Positions 24,567-38,594 of a stretch of 64,000 nt of DNA are shown here, in pieces. Positions within the stretch are counted from its first letter, which is position 1. Each line of letters opens with the position of its first letter. This DNA is from Lottia gigantea. Its lineage: Eukaryota; Mollusca; Gastropoda; Lottiidae. Where the stretch lies: positions 793,980 to 857,979 of the forward strand of contig NW_008709716.1 in NCBI RefSeq assembly GCF_000327385.1, in the 5' to 3' direction. The notes below the pieces were generated by a model. That model did no database searches. It saw nothing but the letters and a program-made list of their open reading frames with translations, and had not been told where the DNA came from. A program made the translations under genes and the position numbers.

Positions 24567-27394
24567 GGTGCAATCTCTCTAAAAAGACAATTAGGCTACA
24601 TTAGACTAATTAAGGTTAAATATACGCGTATAAAAGCAGTTGCGGAGGCAGGGAAGCAGGTGCAGGAAGGGGAGAAATATCTGCCGTTTTCTAACTAGTC
24701 ATTATACCTAATGGCTCCGCCACGTGTAGCATTATATAAAACCAGAAAACTATAAGGCAATGGTAGCCCAAGAAATTATCCACATCAAGATTGTCAAGAA
24801 GATATTGATATACTGCTGTGTATAAATCAGCATTAGGCCAAATGCATAATAATATTATAATGAGTTTCAAAGTCAAACAAATGATTGAGATAAATAGGCT
24901 AACCCAAGGTTCAAAACACCCCCTTTCTTTCTATAACTATAAGCCGAGGTAGACTAGCGCCAGCGGCTATCGTATTGGGAGTGTCAAAGAGAGATAGAAG
25001 ACCCCCAAGTCCAGACAGTGTACCGGTACGCAGATTTTTACAGAAGCAAAGTGAATCTTCCCATGCCTTAAGTTCCCTTCAACCTAAACTACATCACATG
25101 ACTGTTTCTTGTAATAGGCGGCCTCAGTTGCTTGTTTTGTGGTGCATGAATAATAGGCCTCATTCTCTTGCAGACGACATGTCAACGTCGGCAACAAGAC
25201 CGACAAAAAGAAATTCAATCAAATATTGTAAAGTCTACCCAATGATAAACAAATTACACAACGGTACTAATATAAGAAGTATATATCTTACAATATGGCG
25301 ATACCTTGAATTCAAATAGTTCCGGTGTCTAGGTCAGTAATTCTCTCTGAATTCAAGATAATGACTTTCGAACCAATCACCTTGACCTTCGTTAGGTCAC
25401 ATTCAATCATTGAATGACCTTAGACGGTTGTAATGTTTTTACTTTTATTTGCTAATCCACGGTACTGGGCAGAAGAGGCACGTTTACCCAATAGCCAATG
25501 ATTACCAGTATTGTGGTACTAGGGTTTATCATTTTAATGTCTTTATTTAGGTTAATGTTTAAAAGAAAATATTGAAAAAAAGAATGCTGAAAGTGACAGA
25601 TATAAGGCTACTCATTTTAATTTAATTATAGTTGGCATGAAAAAAGAAATGTTAAGGGAAATAACTCTTTGAAGCATACTGAACGAGAGATATTAAATAG
25701 CAGTTTTGGTCTGTAAATCAACATGCGTAATCTAGTTAACATACACGATATATATCTATATAATATAAAAAATACAACTATTTATGGAAGGAAGCATCCC
25801 TGAGAAACTAAAAGATCATCCGAAAATTAAGCCTTTGTTGTTTTTTGGTTAATAGCACTGCTCACTATAGTAGCCTACTATACAGAATTTGGGAAAATAT
25901 TAGACATGGTCCAGAGGAACGTTACTTAGACCTACTATCTGCATGCATTAGCCAAGGCTCTCATAAGCAATTGGAATCCAGTATATATAACAACAACAAA
26001 AGGCTTTAAGCTCTTGAATCGACATGCCATTTAACGCCTCTAATTTCGGCGAAATCTTTCTCACCGGTTATCAAACGCGGAAACAGATTAAATCTTATTT
26101 ATCGGGATATTTGATAAAGTAAACAGGTCATTCAAGGGTCACTTTTTCACATAAATCTGGCTTGTGGGAAGATTATTGTTATGGTTCGTTGACTAAAGAT
26201 GAATCTAAAACGGTTGAGTACAATTCAATAGAATGATATAATTGATTTTAGGTAGGAGGCCAGTGAGAGTGTTCACTAGCACTGTGTATAGTTTAGTATT
26301 AGGTATATACACTGACAAGATAGCCCTATATACTCTACAGTATTGATCGAGACCTCTTTACCGACTTGTTATGAATTGATGCTTTACACAACAAACAGCT
26401 GTGTACTTGTAGGGAAAAAAGTAAGTCAGAGTTTATTTCCAATATTTTCTACATTAATCATTAATATGTTGTGTCTTCTGATGTTTTAACAGCTTAATGA
26501 CAATATCAATAAAGTCATTATTCAGTTATAGGTATCTTAGTTGCTACAGGCTACCATACTTTTATTACATTTATACGAGTAAGATATACTGGAAAATAAT
26601 AGTATTTCATTTGATACATTTTCTCGACTGAACTCGTTTAGTACTTGCTGTCGAATGCTAGTGTTTAACTTAATGAACCTGACCCACTCGTACTCTTGTA
26701 TATGAACATGATCGGTTTTCAATACTTAATGAAATTCCAGCAACCGTAACTATATTTGTACACTTAACATAAATATGAAAGGTGACGTCCTAGATAAAAA
26801 AAAAACGTTCCAACTTAGATTTGCTGTATAGGCTGTAATAGGTTCCCCCGAAATTTTCAAGGTATGGTAAGGTATTGACATTACGACGCAGTAACAGTCG
26901 AATTGAATTGTGATGATTATCAGCCTTGGATATCAGAAGTTTAGTCAATTGTACTGATTGATTTATTCTCTCTTTGAAACATAAATTCCTTTAGTACGAT
27001 ATCCTTATTTCCTTGTTAAGTACCTTGTTATAATAATCAACTTTTAGCATTGAAGATGCAGAATGATATTTATTTTTGCTAACGGCCTATATGAATGTAC
27101 TTTTATTTCATGTTATTGAACCCCTTATGCCGACGTCGCTGCAAAATCTACTAATCTAATTGATTGATTGTCCATTGCCCACACTGGTCTACATACAGAA
27201 TACTTTGCAACATGCTTTTAATTACCACATAAAATGTCACGTAACGTTGGGTTATATCTATAACATTATAGTTATTTAGTGTAGGTATTTTGGCATTAAA
27301 AAAAGATTCGTATATTTTTCTTCTTTAAAGTAAAAAACTCACTTGATTTTGAAAAAGGTAGGCCCCATCACTAGCCTAAATAAATAGGTTGGCA

Positions 27395-28060
27395 TTTTTT
27401 TTTTTGCCATAAAATAACTATTGTGACCAGTTCCCTTCCTTGAACCGTTAAAATTGGATAAAAATATTTTCATCAGTTACTTCCCTTGAACTTTTGGAAT
27501 TGGTTTTGTTTTACCTCCCTGTTTGTATGTTGTGTTGCCTATTTATGTTGAGCAGCAATTAATGACGAGGTCGTTCACAGCGGAAATGATTATTATGAAA
27601 TTGAGGTTCACCCATATTTACCAATCGAGCAAATAAATCACTTGGATCTACTTAAATGATATGAATGGAACTTTACGTCCTACTTTTTTGCATTTTTGCT
27701 GCACCAACGCCATACAGGGTGTAATGAAGGAAATTTTGCTAGAACAGCGGCATTAGTCTGCTTACAACTGTTTAGGGATCTTTAACGTGCACAGTCTAGC
27801 ACACGGGACCTCGCTGTATTGTTCCATCCAAATTACTAGATGCTTTTACCATGTCAGACCCTTTGCCTGCATCACTGACAGGGGGAACCGGGTTGAAAAA
27901 TCAGAAGGTATTATCTCGACCTATGCGGGGATCGATGGATCTGCTTTAAAACGGCATAAATTACCCTTTTACAGGACGCCAGGAATCTGACATGTTTCTG
28001 ATCAGCCTGTATGGTACATCAACGATCAGCCATCACCGTGTCATGCACCCGGGGAATGGT
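27395..28060. repeat. Dispersed repeat, unclassified
   Basis: The part at 27405-27530 (ttgtgaccagttccc ... ttacttcccttgaactttt) has a clear relative at 49330-49445 (ttgtgatcagttccc ... ttacgccccttgaacttttt). The part near 27650-27690 (gaatggaactttacgtccta) is found inverted near 32760-32785 (taggacgtaaaactccattc). A stretch at 27772-27810 (gggatctttaacgtgcaca ... cacacgggacc) resembles a motif I remember from many invertebrate repeats. No coding capacity, no clear ends; possibly a SINE-like composite. Confidence 0.45.
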
Positions 28061-30283
28061 TTCACGAATGTTTGCCGTGGACATCTTCCTCTCACAACGA
28101 TTAAAGATGAGTGCGTTCATTTTGGAGTTTAGCATGTAGATCATACATAACTTAATTTTGACGATTCCATTAGATTCCTTGTCTCAGAAAATATATACAG
28201 ACACTTTATTTGTAATTGTATGGCACGTAACAGCAAATATCTCAATGTTAGTGTTTTGCGGCCTTTTTGGATACCACGTTGGGTTAAATACTTTAAGAAT
28301 AGTCATAAAAAATGCCACCCAATTTTTGTTCAAAGCTTGTGATACTTTCTTACAAACTCAAGTGATTTTTCGCTTTTAACAGAAAAAAGAAAAATGCACT
28401 TAAGTGGTATTCAAAATTTTTTCCAATAGGTATTTTGTTTACGAGACAGCCATGCGAAACGTCCATTTTATGATAATATTGAAATACATGTAATCAAATT
28501 GAAGAAGTGTTCGGTCTACTGAGTTTCCAAACTTGACTGACGTTAACGTTATGGACTAAATAAATTTAAATAAAATGGTTTGCACCCACACCTTATTTTT
28601 AACAAATTTAAAAATGACATATGCGTCGAAATGCCCCAAATTAATTCAATATTTGGAAAATTTAATTGGAACCCTCTGAGACGCTCCATGAGAGGCTTTC
28701 GAAAATAGCGCTTCCGCAGAGTTGCCGCATTTCAGCGTCTTTATAAAAGACAAAAAATTTACAAAAATATTTTCCTATGCTCAACACCCTTCGTGTTCTG
28801 TATGGCATTGATAAAAGATGCTACTATTTATTGCTTGGAATACTAATCTGGTGCTATCAGTGCGATCAAAGCCCTATATACATTATATAGGGCTTTGGTT
28901 GTGATGACCCGTTTGTATTATATAATATTTGCATTCATTGTACGTAGTGGATGCTTCGGCGTGTCTTTTACAACATTCTCAGGTCAAGGTTTCACAATAT
29001 GTACTTTGCATGACATGGTATATTATTTCATCTGTTCAAGGACAACTATACCAAACATTCACATAACACATACTCTGTCGTGCATATAGTACTGCATATA
29101 TATTACATATAGTATATTATTATGTCATACACTCATATCCTACTGTGGAAGCTTTTGAAGCGAAATGTACCAAACCTAATGTTTGGTGATAGTGTCGGTT
29201 CTCGTGGTGTATATCCTGTTCTGTAATGAGTCAAGTCGGTCGAGTTTGTGTAATTGATATATAATATTATGATAAAAGGACAATTTGACATATTCTCAAG
29301 TAGGACTTGATTAGTACACAATCTATATATCTACCCTCATCATTTAATTAGTGTTGTGGGCTTGCAATTTTGCATCTCTTGAAATTTCGGGATGAAGTTT
29401 TTCTCACATGCGACAGAATATATGCATTTTAATATTAGAAATACATTGCATAACAGTTTGCCATTACTACTCGCAATACTAAGAATGTTTAGTGTATACA
29501 GTAACGATATTTATATTTTTGTTCGCGAAATAGCTTCAAAATAATTATGAAATATATTAAGAGTTCAGTTATGCAGCTATAATATTATGTACCTGACATG
29601 CAAACTTTGTGTAACAAGTAGTTCTCGTTGCGTGAAAAGATCTTGATTTAAGTGACTATCTATCAGCTGTTAACCGCATTATGATGCAACAGTGTTGTTT
29701 CATTATTGTTTGGTTGTTAGTCACGTGATCTGTTGATATTTATTTATAGTAGAAGTCGAACAGTAAACCGGCATTATGGTGATGAAATAACCTACTTAAC
29801 AGATTCATGTACAGGATTATATTGGATTACAGAACGTTACGGTAGGGTTTGCTTTTTAGGCACATTTTAGCATGCTTTTGTGAATTGTCAAAACCAGAAT
29901 TTGAAAAAGCATAATTCAGGTGTTTTGATTTTTGAGTATTTATCAATATTGATGTAGCAACTGATTGATTATATGATTAGCTGTCAAACTATAGAACACA
30001 GCAGTTAAATTATAAATTTATTAAATTGGACTGACGTGTTATTATTTTTGTTGTAAAATCAAGATCTATGTTATTGAAATAAATCTATGAATAGAAGTAA
30101 TGAGATTGACCTACATCTGTTTATCAGCTGATAAATAATTAAACCGATTCCTACATGGATCCTGCTAAGACAAAAAAAACATGACAAAACACGAATATTT
30201 CTTGAGGAGCATAAAAGTACAAATATCAAGAACCATCCCAGTCTTTATGTTGAGAGCCTCTGACTGACACTTTTTTTTTGTGT

Positions 30284-30803
30284 GAAGTTGTGAGTTTTGA
30301 CCACCATTGGTTGTGAGTGTTGACCACCATTGGTTGTGAGTTTTCTCTTCCATTGGTTGGTAGTTTTGTACACCATTGTTTGTGAGTTTATACCACCGTT
30401 AGTTGTGAGTTTTTACCACAGTTAGTTGGTTAGTTGTGAGTTTTGTCCACCATTGGTTGTGAGTTTTGACCATCATTGGTTGTGAGTTTGACCACCATTG
30501 GTTGTGAGTTTTGTCCGCCATTGGCTGTGAGTTTTGTCCGCCATTGGTTGTTAGTTTTGACCACCATTGGTTGTGAGTTTTGTCCGCCATTGGCTGTGAG
30601 TTTTGTCCGCCATTGGTTGTTAGTTTTGACCACCATTGGTTGTGAGTTTTGTCCGCCATTGGCTGTGAGTTTTGTCCGCCATTGGTTGTTAGTTTTGACC
30701 ACCATTGGTTATGAGTTTTGACCACCGTTAGTTGTGAGTTTTGACCACCATTGGTTGTACGTTTTGACCATTAGTTGTGAGTTTTGACCACCATTGGTTG
30801 TAA
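30284..30803. repeat. 23-bp minisatellite with 69-bp higher-order repeats
   Basis: About 22 units of ggttgtgagttttgaccaccatt and variants. Within it, three-unit blocks recur at exactly 69 bases (ttggctgtgag at 30521, 30590, 30659). Since 69 is divisible by three and the unit lacks stops in several frames, overlapping open frames appear on both strands. They are by-products and not genes. Confidence 0.92.
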
Positions 30804-31445
30804 AACTAAAATTGATTCTGAATATTGTCCAAAATAGGTAAAGTTTTAACTAAAATTCGTTGTGAGTTGTTATAGACAATGTTGATTTTAAAAACCGTCA
30901 CAGTTAATTTAAACAACATTGATCGTTGATCGTTGAAACAACATTTATAACTAAAACACAAGACAATATTATGGAATAAAACACACTTCTTTAATAAGGT
31001 AGGGTACATAACATTTCAACACAATATACACGTGTCGTCATCAGATGTAATGGCAAGAGAATAAAACATAACAAAATATATACCAACAAGAAACAATATA
31101 GAGATTAAGAGGGGCAATAGATAAAAGGGTTTGTGAGTTTTGTTTGTGAATTGTTTTAAACATTATTTTTCAGTATATCAGTCAATTTCAAACTTAGAAC
31201 AAATAAAATACATATAAATTTATTACGTTCTTTTATATACTTTACCTATGTTCTATAGTATATTAACTGTTAATATAGCTATACAAATATACAATTTATT
31301 TAAATAAAATATTATCATCGTTGACCTGTTTTTGAAAAAAATCTAACACTTTTAAATTTCCTTGTATTTAAAACTATTTAAACGTCTATAAAAGGTGTGT
31401 TTTGAGGGTGTGGTGGATGATGGATATGTTTTGTTTTTTGGGAGT

Positions 31446-31658
31446 TGACTGCAATAGCCATCTTTCTAGTATCACGGAATGCAGCGATTTGATTGGATTG
31501 TACGTTACGGAATACAGCCAATCAGAGCTCTCAACAGAAAGATTGTAAACTTGGCTACTTAGTGTTTACAATCTGATTGGCTGAGTTCGCTGGCGTACTA
31601 ACCAGTCGGATCGCTTCATTTACAAACTGCGATACAAGAAAGGTGGTTATTGTAGTCA
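31446..31658. mobile_element. Foldback element, about 213 bp
   Basis: The left arm tgactgcaatagccatcttt is matched by the inverse of the right arm (aaaggtggttattgtagtca), and the match extends inward with mismatches to about 50 bp. Inner parts (gccaatcagag and ctgattggctg) are also inverted. There is no ORF. It is probably a non-autonomous DNA element; superfamily not assigned. Confidence 0.65.
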
Positions 31659-31871
31659 AGGTAACAGACTAAGTTAAGACTATTTATAAATCATTCAAGA
31701 TCCAAATTAACCTTGAAAATGGCGAACATGGCTTTAATTTAGCTATAGTCACTATTTCAAAATATCACAAGAGATCAATTCATTGGCGAATATTATATCA
31801 TTTATAGTTACTTGATTTAACTTGAACAACATAAATTGGGCAGTAATAAATCATAATAGTTATAACATAAG

Positions 31872-32216
31872 CAGCATTGATTGAGAGATATTTAGTCAGT
31901 GTGGTTTACATAATATTTTAACATGAACAACATTGACTGAGAGATATTTAATCAGAGTGGTTTACATCTTTGAACATGAACAGCAATGACTGAGGGATAT
32001 TTAATCACAGTGATTTTCGATATTTTAACATGAACAACATTGACTGAGAGATATTTAATCAGAGTGGTTTACATCTTTGAACATGAACAGCAATGACTGA
32101 GGGATATTTAATCACAGTGATTTTCGATATTTTAACATGAACAACATTGACTGAGAGATATTTAGTCAGAGTGGTTTACATATTTTAAAATGAACAACAT
32201 TGACTGAGAGATATTT
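31872..32216. repeat. Tandem array, about 54-bp units in 107-bp higher-order repeats
   Basis: Units contain aacatgaacaacattgactg, agagatatttaatcagagtg and gtttacat. The block cattgactgagag recurs at 31931, 32038 and 32145, a 107-base spacing, with an alternate half unit (agcaatgactgagggatatt) between. No coding role. Confidence 0.85.
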
Positions 32217-34298
32217 GCCTGTATATGATAAATAAAACCTAATTAACAAAAATAGAATTAGTTTAAACCTTAAATACATATAATAAATTGTAATTAAAGA
32301 TAAATATATTTTTTGAATGCACCAACCAACAATTAACTCAATATATTTATCTGTACCTTAATTGAAATCATATTTTCCATTCGAGCCACATACTATACCA
32401 AATCTTTATGACAAAACAGTCTATAAGTTTGTCACGAAGATATAAATTGTTGTATGTGACATTTTCATAACAGTTTTAAGTACTGTAGATATGTATAAGT
32501 ATGGCGTCTAAAAGCTATTTTGAACTTCAGTATTCCAGTAAATAAAAATTCCTTTCTTCGATATTCCTTGAAAGAAAAGATGAGTAAATTTGATATATAA
32601 TCCATTTCGTGTTTCATTTTTTTGCACAATAGATTTACCATGCAAGTAACTTTCAATTCCTCCTCAAGAAACCATGTAAAAGGATCAAAGACGATTTCCG
32701 ACAAGTCTATGAATAATGATTACGCAATTTACTTCAGCAAGCTCATGTAAATCGTTAAAAGTAGGACGTAAAACTCCATTCATTTCATTTCATTTCATGT
32801 AAATCGCCTAAATAAGGGTCCAAAAACAGCTATAAAGAGAATTTCTACCCTTTATCAGATAGAATTAAAAGATAAAATTGGCCTAGAGTATAATTATGAT
32901 TTTAAGTATATTTGAGAAGATTTTATGTGTTTTGTACGAAATTAAATTAAAAGTAAATGATATTCGGGCAAAAGAGAATTGTATTAGGCTTAAATAATGT
33001 GCATACGGGCCTTTAAATCAGGGTGGTTTACATATTATAATAGGACCGTTTGCAATCATATTATGTATCATGCTACCAAAGTTCTAAGCAGCAAATTGAA
33101 CAGATTATCAAGCACAGTTTTAGATGAATCTGGCCCATCACCTGGTTTTCATCAGTTTAATAATCTAGATTTTTTTTAATGACTGAGTTCAATGTTTTTT
33201 TATATACATTTATACCCTCATTGTTAGTAGTACATGTTAGCGGTTTACCTGATAATATCAATAAACTTTAATAACGATTGTCTTGGCATATAAAATGGCC
33301 AGAACTCTTTTAGTTACTTTTTTTTCTTGACAAGATAGCAAATTATAAAGCTTAAAGACAAGTGAAGACACCAAACGTCGATTTATAGGTTAAAGTTGTC
33401 TTTAAAAATATTCATTTGTTCCAAGTAGTTTGCATGACATATATGAAGCACTTGTAATATAAACATTCAGAGCATTTTGTCAATGCTTTTTTGCAGAGAT
33501 GTAACCGACTAACATCACAAATTAATTATTTTACCACACTGTTGTTTTCACCTCTAAAATAACCCAATATCACTGCCTTGTTTTTAAATCTTCTTTTCGG
33601 CAAATTACCAAAGGTAAAATTAGTAAACTAACAAACAAATTATTTAGTGCAGACAAGGTGCAGTTGAAAATGAGATCACCTATACAGGAGAATGTCAAGA
33701 TGACATGGATTTAAAAAAGGACTTTTGACACTTATTGCAGTTTAACATTTTGAGGCTGAAACTTTCCTTCACCCCCGGCTCCTAGACAGATTTCAAGCAC
33801 TCCCTTGATTAAGAGATTACACGTCTATTTCTCTGGCCTCTGGATCAGTTGCAGTCGAAATGAAACATAGATCGAAATCTTGCAACAGTGATGAAGTATA
33901 GATCATCTCTCAAGTAGATTATTAAATTTGATATGTATAATAGAAAGTTGAACATGTGCAACATTCATTTTTCATTTGTTAGTGCACACAGGTCGATCAA
34001 ATTTTGTCAGTCACGTGGCTGACCTGAGCCCTCTTTGTATTATTAAGCGAAAGGGAGAACACTCAGTAAAGACATTGTTTTCAGACCCTGTAGATGAAAA
34101 GGAGTTATTAGCGACCAGAAAGTTTGCACTATTTTTATATTTGTATATGGTTGATTTTAAGCAATGAACGGGAGGATACACAGCGATGATTAAACTTATC
34201 AAAAAGATAAATAATTAACTAATTTATTATTTTTGTCATTTCAGAATGGTCAGAAATTGATGTAAAATTCCTTCGTCACACAACCGCAGCCTATCAAA

Positions 34299-37020
34299 AT
34301 GAATGGTAACACTAGGAGACCCAGGGTGTATGTGACAAGACGTATTCCACAGAAGGGTGTTGATGTGCTACTAAGAGATTGTAATGTTTCTATGTGGGAT
34401 TCAGAAAGTGCCGTGCCTCGAGGCGAACTTCTTTTGAATATTGCTGGTGTCGACGCCATTTTGTGTATGGCCCACGACGTCATTGACGCAGAAGTTATAG
34501 CTGCTGCAGGTACTTTTTATCTTGTTACTCTCCTCTTGATAGACTGTAACATTTATTATCATTTTTATTTATTTAAAGTGACGGATTTAAGGGATGCTGT
34601 CTTGAATTCTATACATGGGAGACTCTTGACCTATGAATATTTATTTAATTATATATATATATATGCTGTATGTTTTATTTTTGAGTACCATTTTATCAGA
34701 AATTGTCAAACCCTGTGTCTGATTGTCACTAGGAAATTTCTATTCGGAGCTGAAGGTTTAGGCCTACATCTGCTTTCTACATAGCATGGTCACTGATTCG
34801 TTTAAGCGGAAATTGATAATTTATGCAACTAATCATTGTTTTATTATCACAGTAATAATTATGAACTAGATATCTCCTATTACGGTAAATTAGATGTAGA
34901 TTAAAGCGATGAAATTCATTCCTAAATTTTAAATTAATTTGAATAACATTTCAGCATTTAGCTGTCTATGGTTTATATGGGCTACAAGGAATCGTTCGGT
35001 ATAAATAAAGTTGTAAATTAATTGTTAATTATGTTGTGAAGGGTAAACGGTAAAAAATAATCAATATCATCGCTTAAAAAGTATCACTTACTGGTGTCTT
35101 CCCATTAGTGTGCAAGTTACCTCAGACTTTAAGATGAAAAAGTCCAGATATAATTTTGTCTTTTATATAATATTATACTTGTACATGTATATATATATAT
35201 TTACAATATTCAATGAAATTGAATACAATATGTATATATATGAAATAACTCACAATTTCAGCCTCCGCTCCTAAAAATTTAAACAAGTAAAAATATGTTA
35301 TTTAATTATTTTTACGCTATAAAAAGTTGTAGCAACTCTAATATTGTTTTTTATTACCATACCATCTCTTGTAAAAAGGTCAGCTGTTAACAAAAAAAAT
35401 TAATTTGCCACGTTTTTTGACCACATTTCAGAACAAGACTATTTTCAACGAAAGTCAAGTTGGTTGAAATTGCATTTATACTTTTGAATTTAACATTCAA
35501 AATTTATTCCTTTGAGATGCAATATGTGTATTTATGTACTGTTTGTAGTAGATCTGTTCATTTTGAACGCACTGTACTTAGGACTTTCGCTGCTATAATT
35601 GAATACCAGTACAAGAACGTCAAGACATGTTTGAAGCTACATGTTCTAAAAATACGCACTTATAACCATAACGTCTTAGTCTACGTACTAACTTGGTCGA
35701 GCATTTAATAGATCGAATCATTTTGATCAGAAAAAAAGCGCAATGAACATTTGTATATTTAATAGATGGGATGTAGGTAAGGCTGAGACAAACATGTCAT
35801 ATTATAGACGTTATTTTTTTTTCAGGACAGAATTTGAAGGTAATAGTCACTATGTCTAGCTCTATTGAAGATATAGATATGGAAACGTGTAAAAAGAGAG
35901 ATATTCGTGTATTGGAATGCCCTAAAACTGGATCTGAGAGTGTAGCAGATTTAACAGTAGCATTGATATTGTTAACACTAAAGAAAGCACTATCTGGTAG
36001 GGCAATTCATAATATTTGATCTTTTTTGTCAGTTTTTAACCTCTATTTCAATTGCATGAAATAATCCATAAAGTTTGAAATAACAATATTCTAATTGATA
36101 TATACAATAAATAGCATTATAAAAAATAAAATAAACGTCTGTTCTTGTCACCAAATGCTGAGGTCCATAAAAAGGTGATAAAACGTCTCTGACATCAGCA
36201 TGGCTGTATGAATTTATATAAAGGTACAATCGAATAATTAGAGGAAACAGGCCCAGAGCGAGACTTGATTGTTCGGAGGGCCAAGTAATATATCTGGAGA
36301 GGCAATTTTGTATGGTGTTTAGTAACAGTATTGAAATTGGTCGGTTGAGAACGGGCTAGAAGATATAATTGATTTGGCTGTAATAAAACCTTGGGGGTCT
36401 CTTGTGTATTTTCAGTTCAGAACACACATTGTAACAAGGATTCAGCAGAAGTCAACAAAGCATATTGGAAAAGATGTTCTAATTTAACCTTTGGTATCTA
36501 TGGATTAAATTCAGTAGGAGAAACGGTTGCTCGCAAGCTCAAATCTTATGGTATTAAAACTGTGATTGCTCATGATGTACACCCTTATAAAATGGTTAAA
36601 AACATTGAACCAGAAATAAAATTAGTCGGATGGGAAGAACTTCTTGAGAAGTCTGATGTTTTGTGTATTTGTGACATTGATGATGAACGTTCAAAGAAAC
36701 AATTTGATGAAGACACATTTGATATGATGAAGCCGAATGCTGTTGTTGTTCTTGGAGATAGGCGTCAAACAGAAGGCAATGTTAATTTCGTCCATTTGTA
36801 TCAAACACTCAAAGATGGGAAATTTGACGCACTTGGAATAAACTCTTGCAATCAAGGTCCTGTACCTTACCAATATCCTTTATCAGGACTTCATAATTGC
36901 GTTTTTCTCCCGCAAACTCAGGAGAGTTCATTCGATCAACGTCACAAAACGGCTGTTGCAATGGCGGGAAAATTATTGTTGGAGCTAAAGAATAAGAATA
37001 AGCAAGTAAAATCAAATTAA
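34299..37020 (+). CDS. GRHPR paralogue B, open but lacking catalytic residues (likely pseudoenzyme)
   Basis: Exons 34299-34509, 35826-35996 and 36416-37020 give 328 residues with the same intron positions and phase-1 introns as paralogues A and C. The N-terminus (RVYVTRRIPQKGVDVL) is well conserved. The substrate loop ATMSVG has become VTMSSS. The Rossmann glycine motif GxGxxG is GLNSVG. The catalytic Glu in NPEPLP aligns with Gly in NQGPVP, and the catalytic His in LPHLGT aligns with Gln in LPQTQE. The Arg of NTSR is kept as GDR, followed by about three extra residues. The GEWGxWKP block before the Rossmann fold is lost. All splice signals are normal (gtactt, gtaggg; ttcag acceptors) and no stop interrupts it, so it is unlikely to be an old dead copy. 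It may be a regulatory or structural homologue; function unknown. AATAAA at 37223-37228 follows. Confidence 0.85.
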
Positions 37021-38348
37021 ATACGTAGCTACAAATACAACCAAGTGCTTTATTTTACTACCAGAAATACTAATTCATTGACACCAGCATTCTAATACAA
37101 TGTTGATGAAGGAAGGGAGGCTATAAATCTCTGAAATGTTGGCATCTTGGACTTGTCATGTTGACTTGTAGCGTCCAGCTTTATTCATATATATATATAT
37201 ATATATATATAATAGTGATATCAATAAAAGAAATTATAGAGCTTCTTTCATGGTCAACTTATCTCTGAGAGGACAACTATACAAAGAACTGAGAACATGG
37301 CAAGAGAAGTGAATTATATTAACTCATGATATACGATGGTTTCTAGGCAACTTTGATATTTTCATTTTGTTGGTTATTTTATCACCAAATTGTGCAATTG
37401 ATTCCCTTATATTTGTGATATAGCAAGCTGTAATTATTTATGCATTTTTTTGACTAGTACTAATTGAGTAAAGGGTGTAAATAGTGTTATTATGCAATCT
37501 GATGTTATTATGTTGTTTTATTTTTATTTTGTCATGTTGTCAATAAAAATAATGATAAATTGATTGGATATTGTATATGTTTTCTTTCTGATAACTGGGA
37601 AATTTGTATATAATTTGTCTTAACATTTATTCTTTACACAGTAACTAGCTTGTAACTCTAACTATTTAGATAATTTTACTATATGGCATTGTTATCTGCT
37701 GGCTCAGTGAAGTTTGATTTATTTTATATATGAGGTGTTCTATTCATTGCATCATTGACAATTCAGTCCTAGATTCTATGAGTCGTAAGGTCGATTTGAG
37801 ACCTACTTGTTATATTGTCTATTGTAGACTTGTTTTCTCCATGATCACTTTTGCACGATGTTTTGATTTAATGTATTTAATTGGTTAAGGATTTAGTTTA
37901 ACAACAATCAAATTTAGATACGAAATTATGGCCTTCTGGACCAAGAGATGATTTATATTCTAAATAAATCATTCTCTAACGTCTGATCTTTCTGATATTG
38001 CAGACAATCATCGATTGTACTAGCTGGTTTATTGTTGTATAATATTATAATATTGTTATATTTTAATTAAAACTTTTAAAATTCATAAATCTAATAGTGT
38101 ATTTTTTATATAAGTCTTGTGAATTGCATTTTGTTGATCGACATCGATCCACAATCAAACCTAACCCCCCATTGGCAAATATAAGTGCCATGCAATTATG
38201 TTCAGCAATATATACTCGGCAATAGAGTCAGCATACTGAATGAACTGCCAATACAAATCCGCAGATCTGTTTCAGAAGGGGAGAGGTTCGGAATTGATAT
38301 TCGAACAGTTGGGAACAAATTCACATAAAATTTGTTCTTTCCTTTAAA

Positions 38349-38570
38349 GGAATACTACCTCTTAGGATGACCCACGAAATTTAAATGTTTTATTGGTTAA
38401 AATATCTAGAGTTTATATTCACCAGTGGCTTTACATTATGTCATGATAATACAACAGAATCCCGCAATAATCTGATACATCTACAAAATTAAGTAATAAT
38501 CCATAAAGCTTTCAGAAAATATTGAAAAACGCTAAATATTTGAATAGCGTTTTTCAATAATTACTTAAAA
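38349..38570. mobile_element. Second copy of the 340-bp MITE family, right end missing
   Basis: ggaatactacctcttaggat matches the left terminus of the element at 13977-14318, and gcgtttttcaataattactt matches its inner motif. The matching right terminal repeat is not found; the sequence instead runs into the foldback at 38595. Confidence 0.6.
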
Positions 38571-38594
38571 GTATTTAAATGGCATTTAGCGATA

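Larger units (their letters stand above)
24567..34298. other. Large intergenic stretch between divergent GRHPR paralogues A and B
   Basis: About 9.7 kb without a recognisable gene. It holds a dispersed repeat near 27395-28060, a short perfect hairpin at 28869-28895 (agccctatata ... tatatagggct), a 23-bp minisatellite at 30284-30803, a foldback element at 31446-31658 and a 107-bp tandem array at 31872-32216, each listed separately. An acceptor-like tttcag at 34239-34244 just before the paralogue B ATG suggests a 5' UTR intron. No exon in the rest is supported. Confidence 0.6.

Noticed and set aside
24975-25319. 114-codon open frame upstream of GRHPR paralogue A
   Set aside because: It starts at TTG, resembles no family, has no splice or codon support and lies in a promoter-proximal region of another gene.
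27772-27900. Possible tRNA or tRNA-derived box B sequence
   Set aside because: No cloverleaf, no proper A or B box pair; kept only as an unclassified dispersed repeat.
30284-30803. Long overlapping open frames on both strands and a CRISPR-like look
   Set aside because: The units are contiguous with no unique spacers, and the open frames follow from a 69-bp higher-order period; this is a eukaryotic minisatellite.
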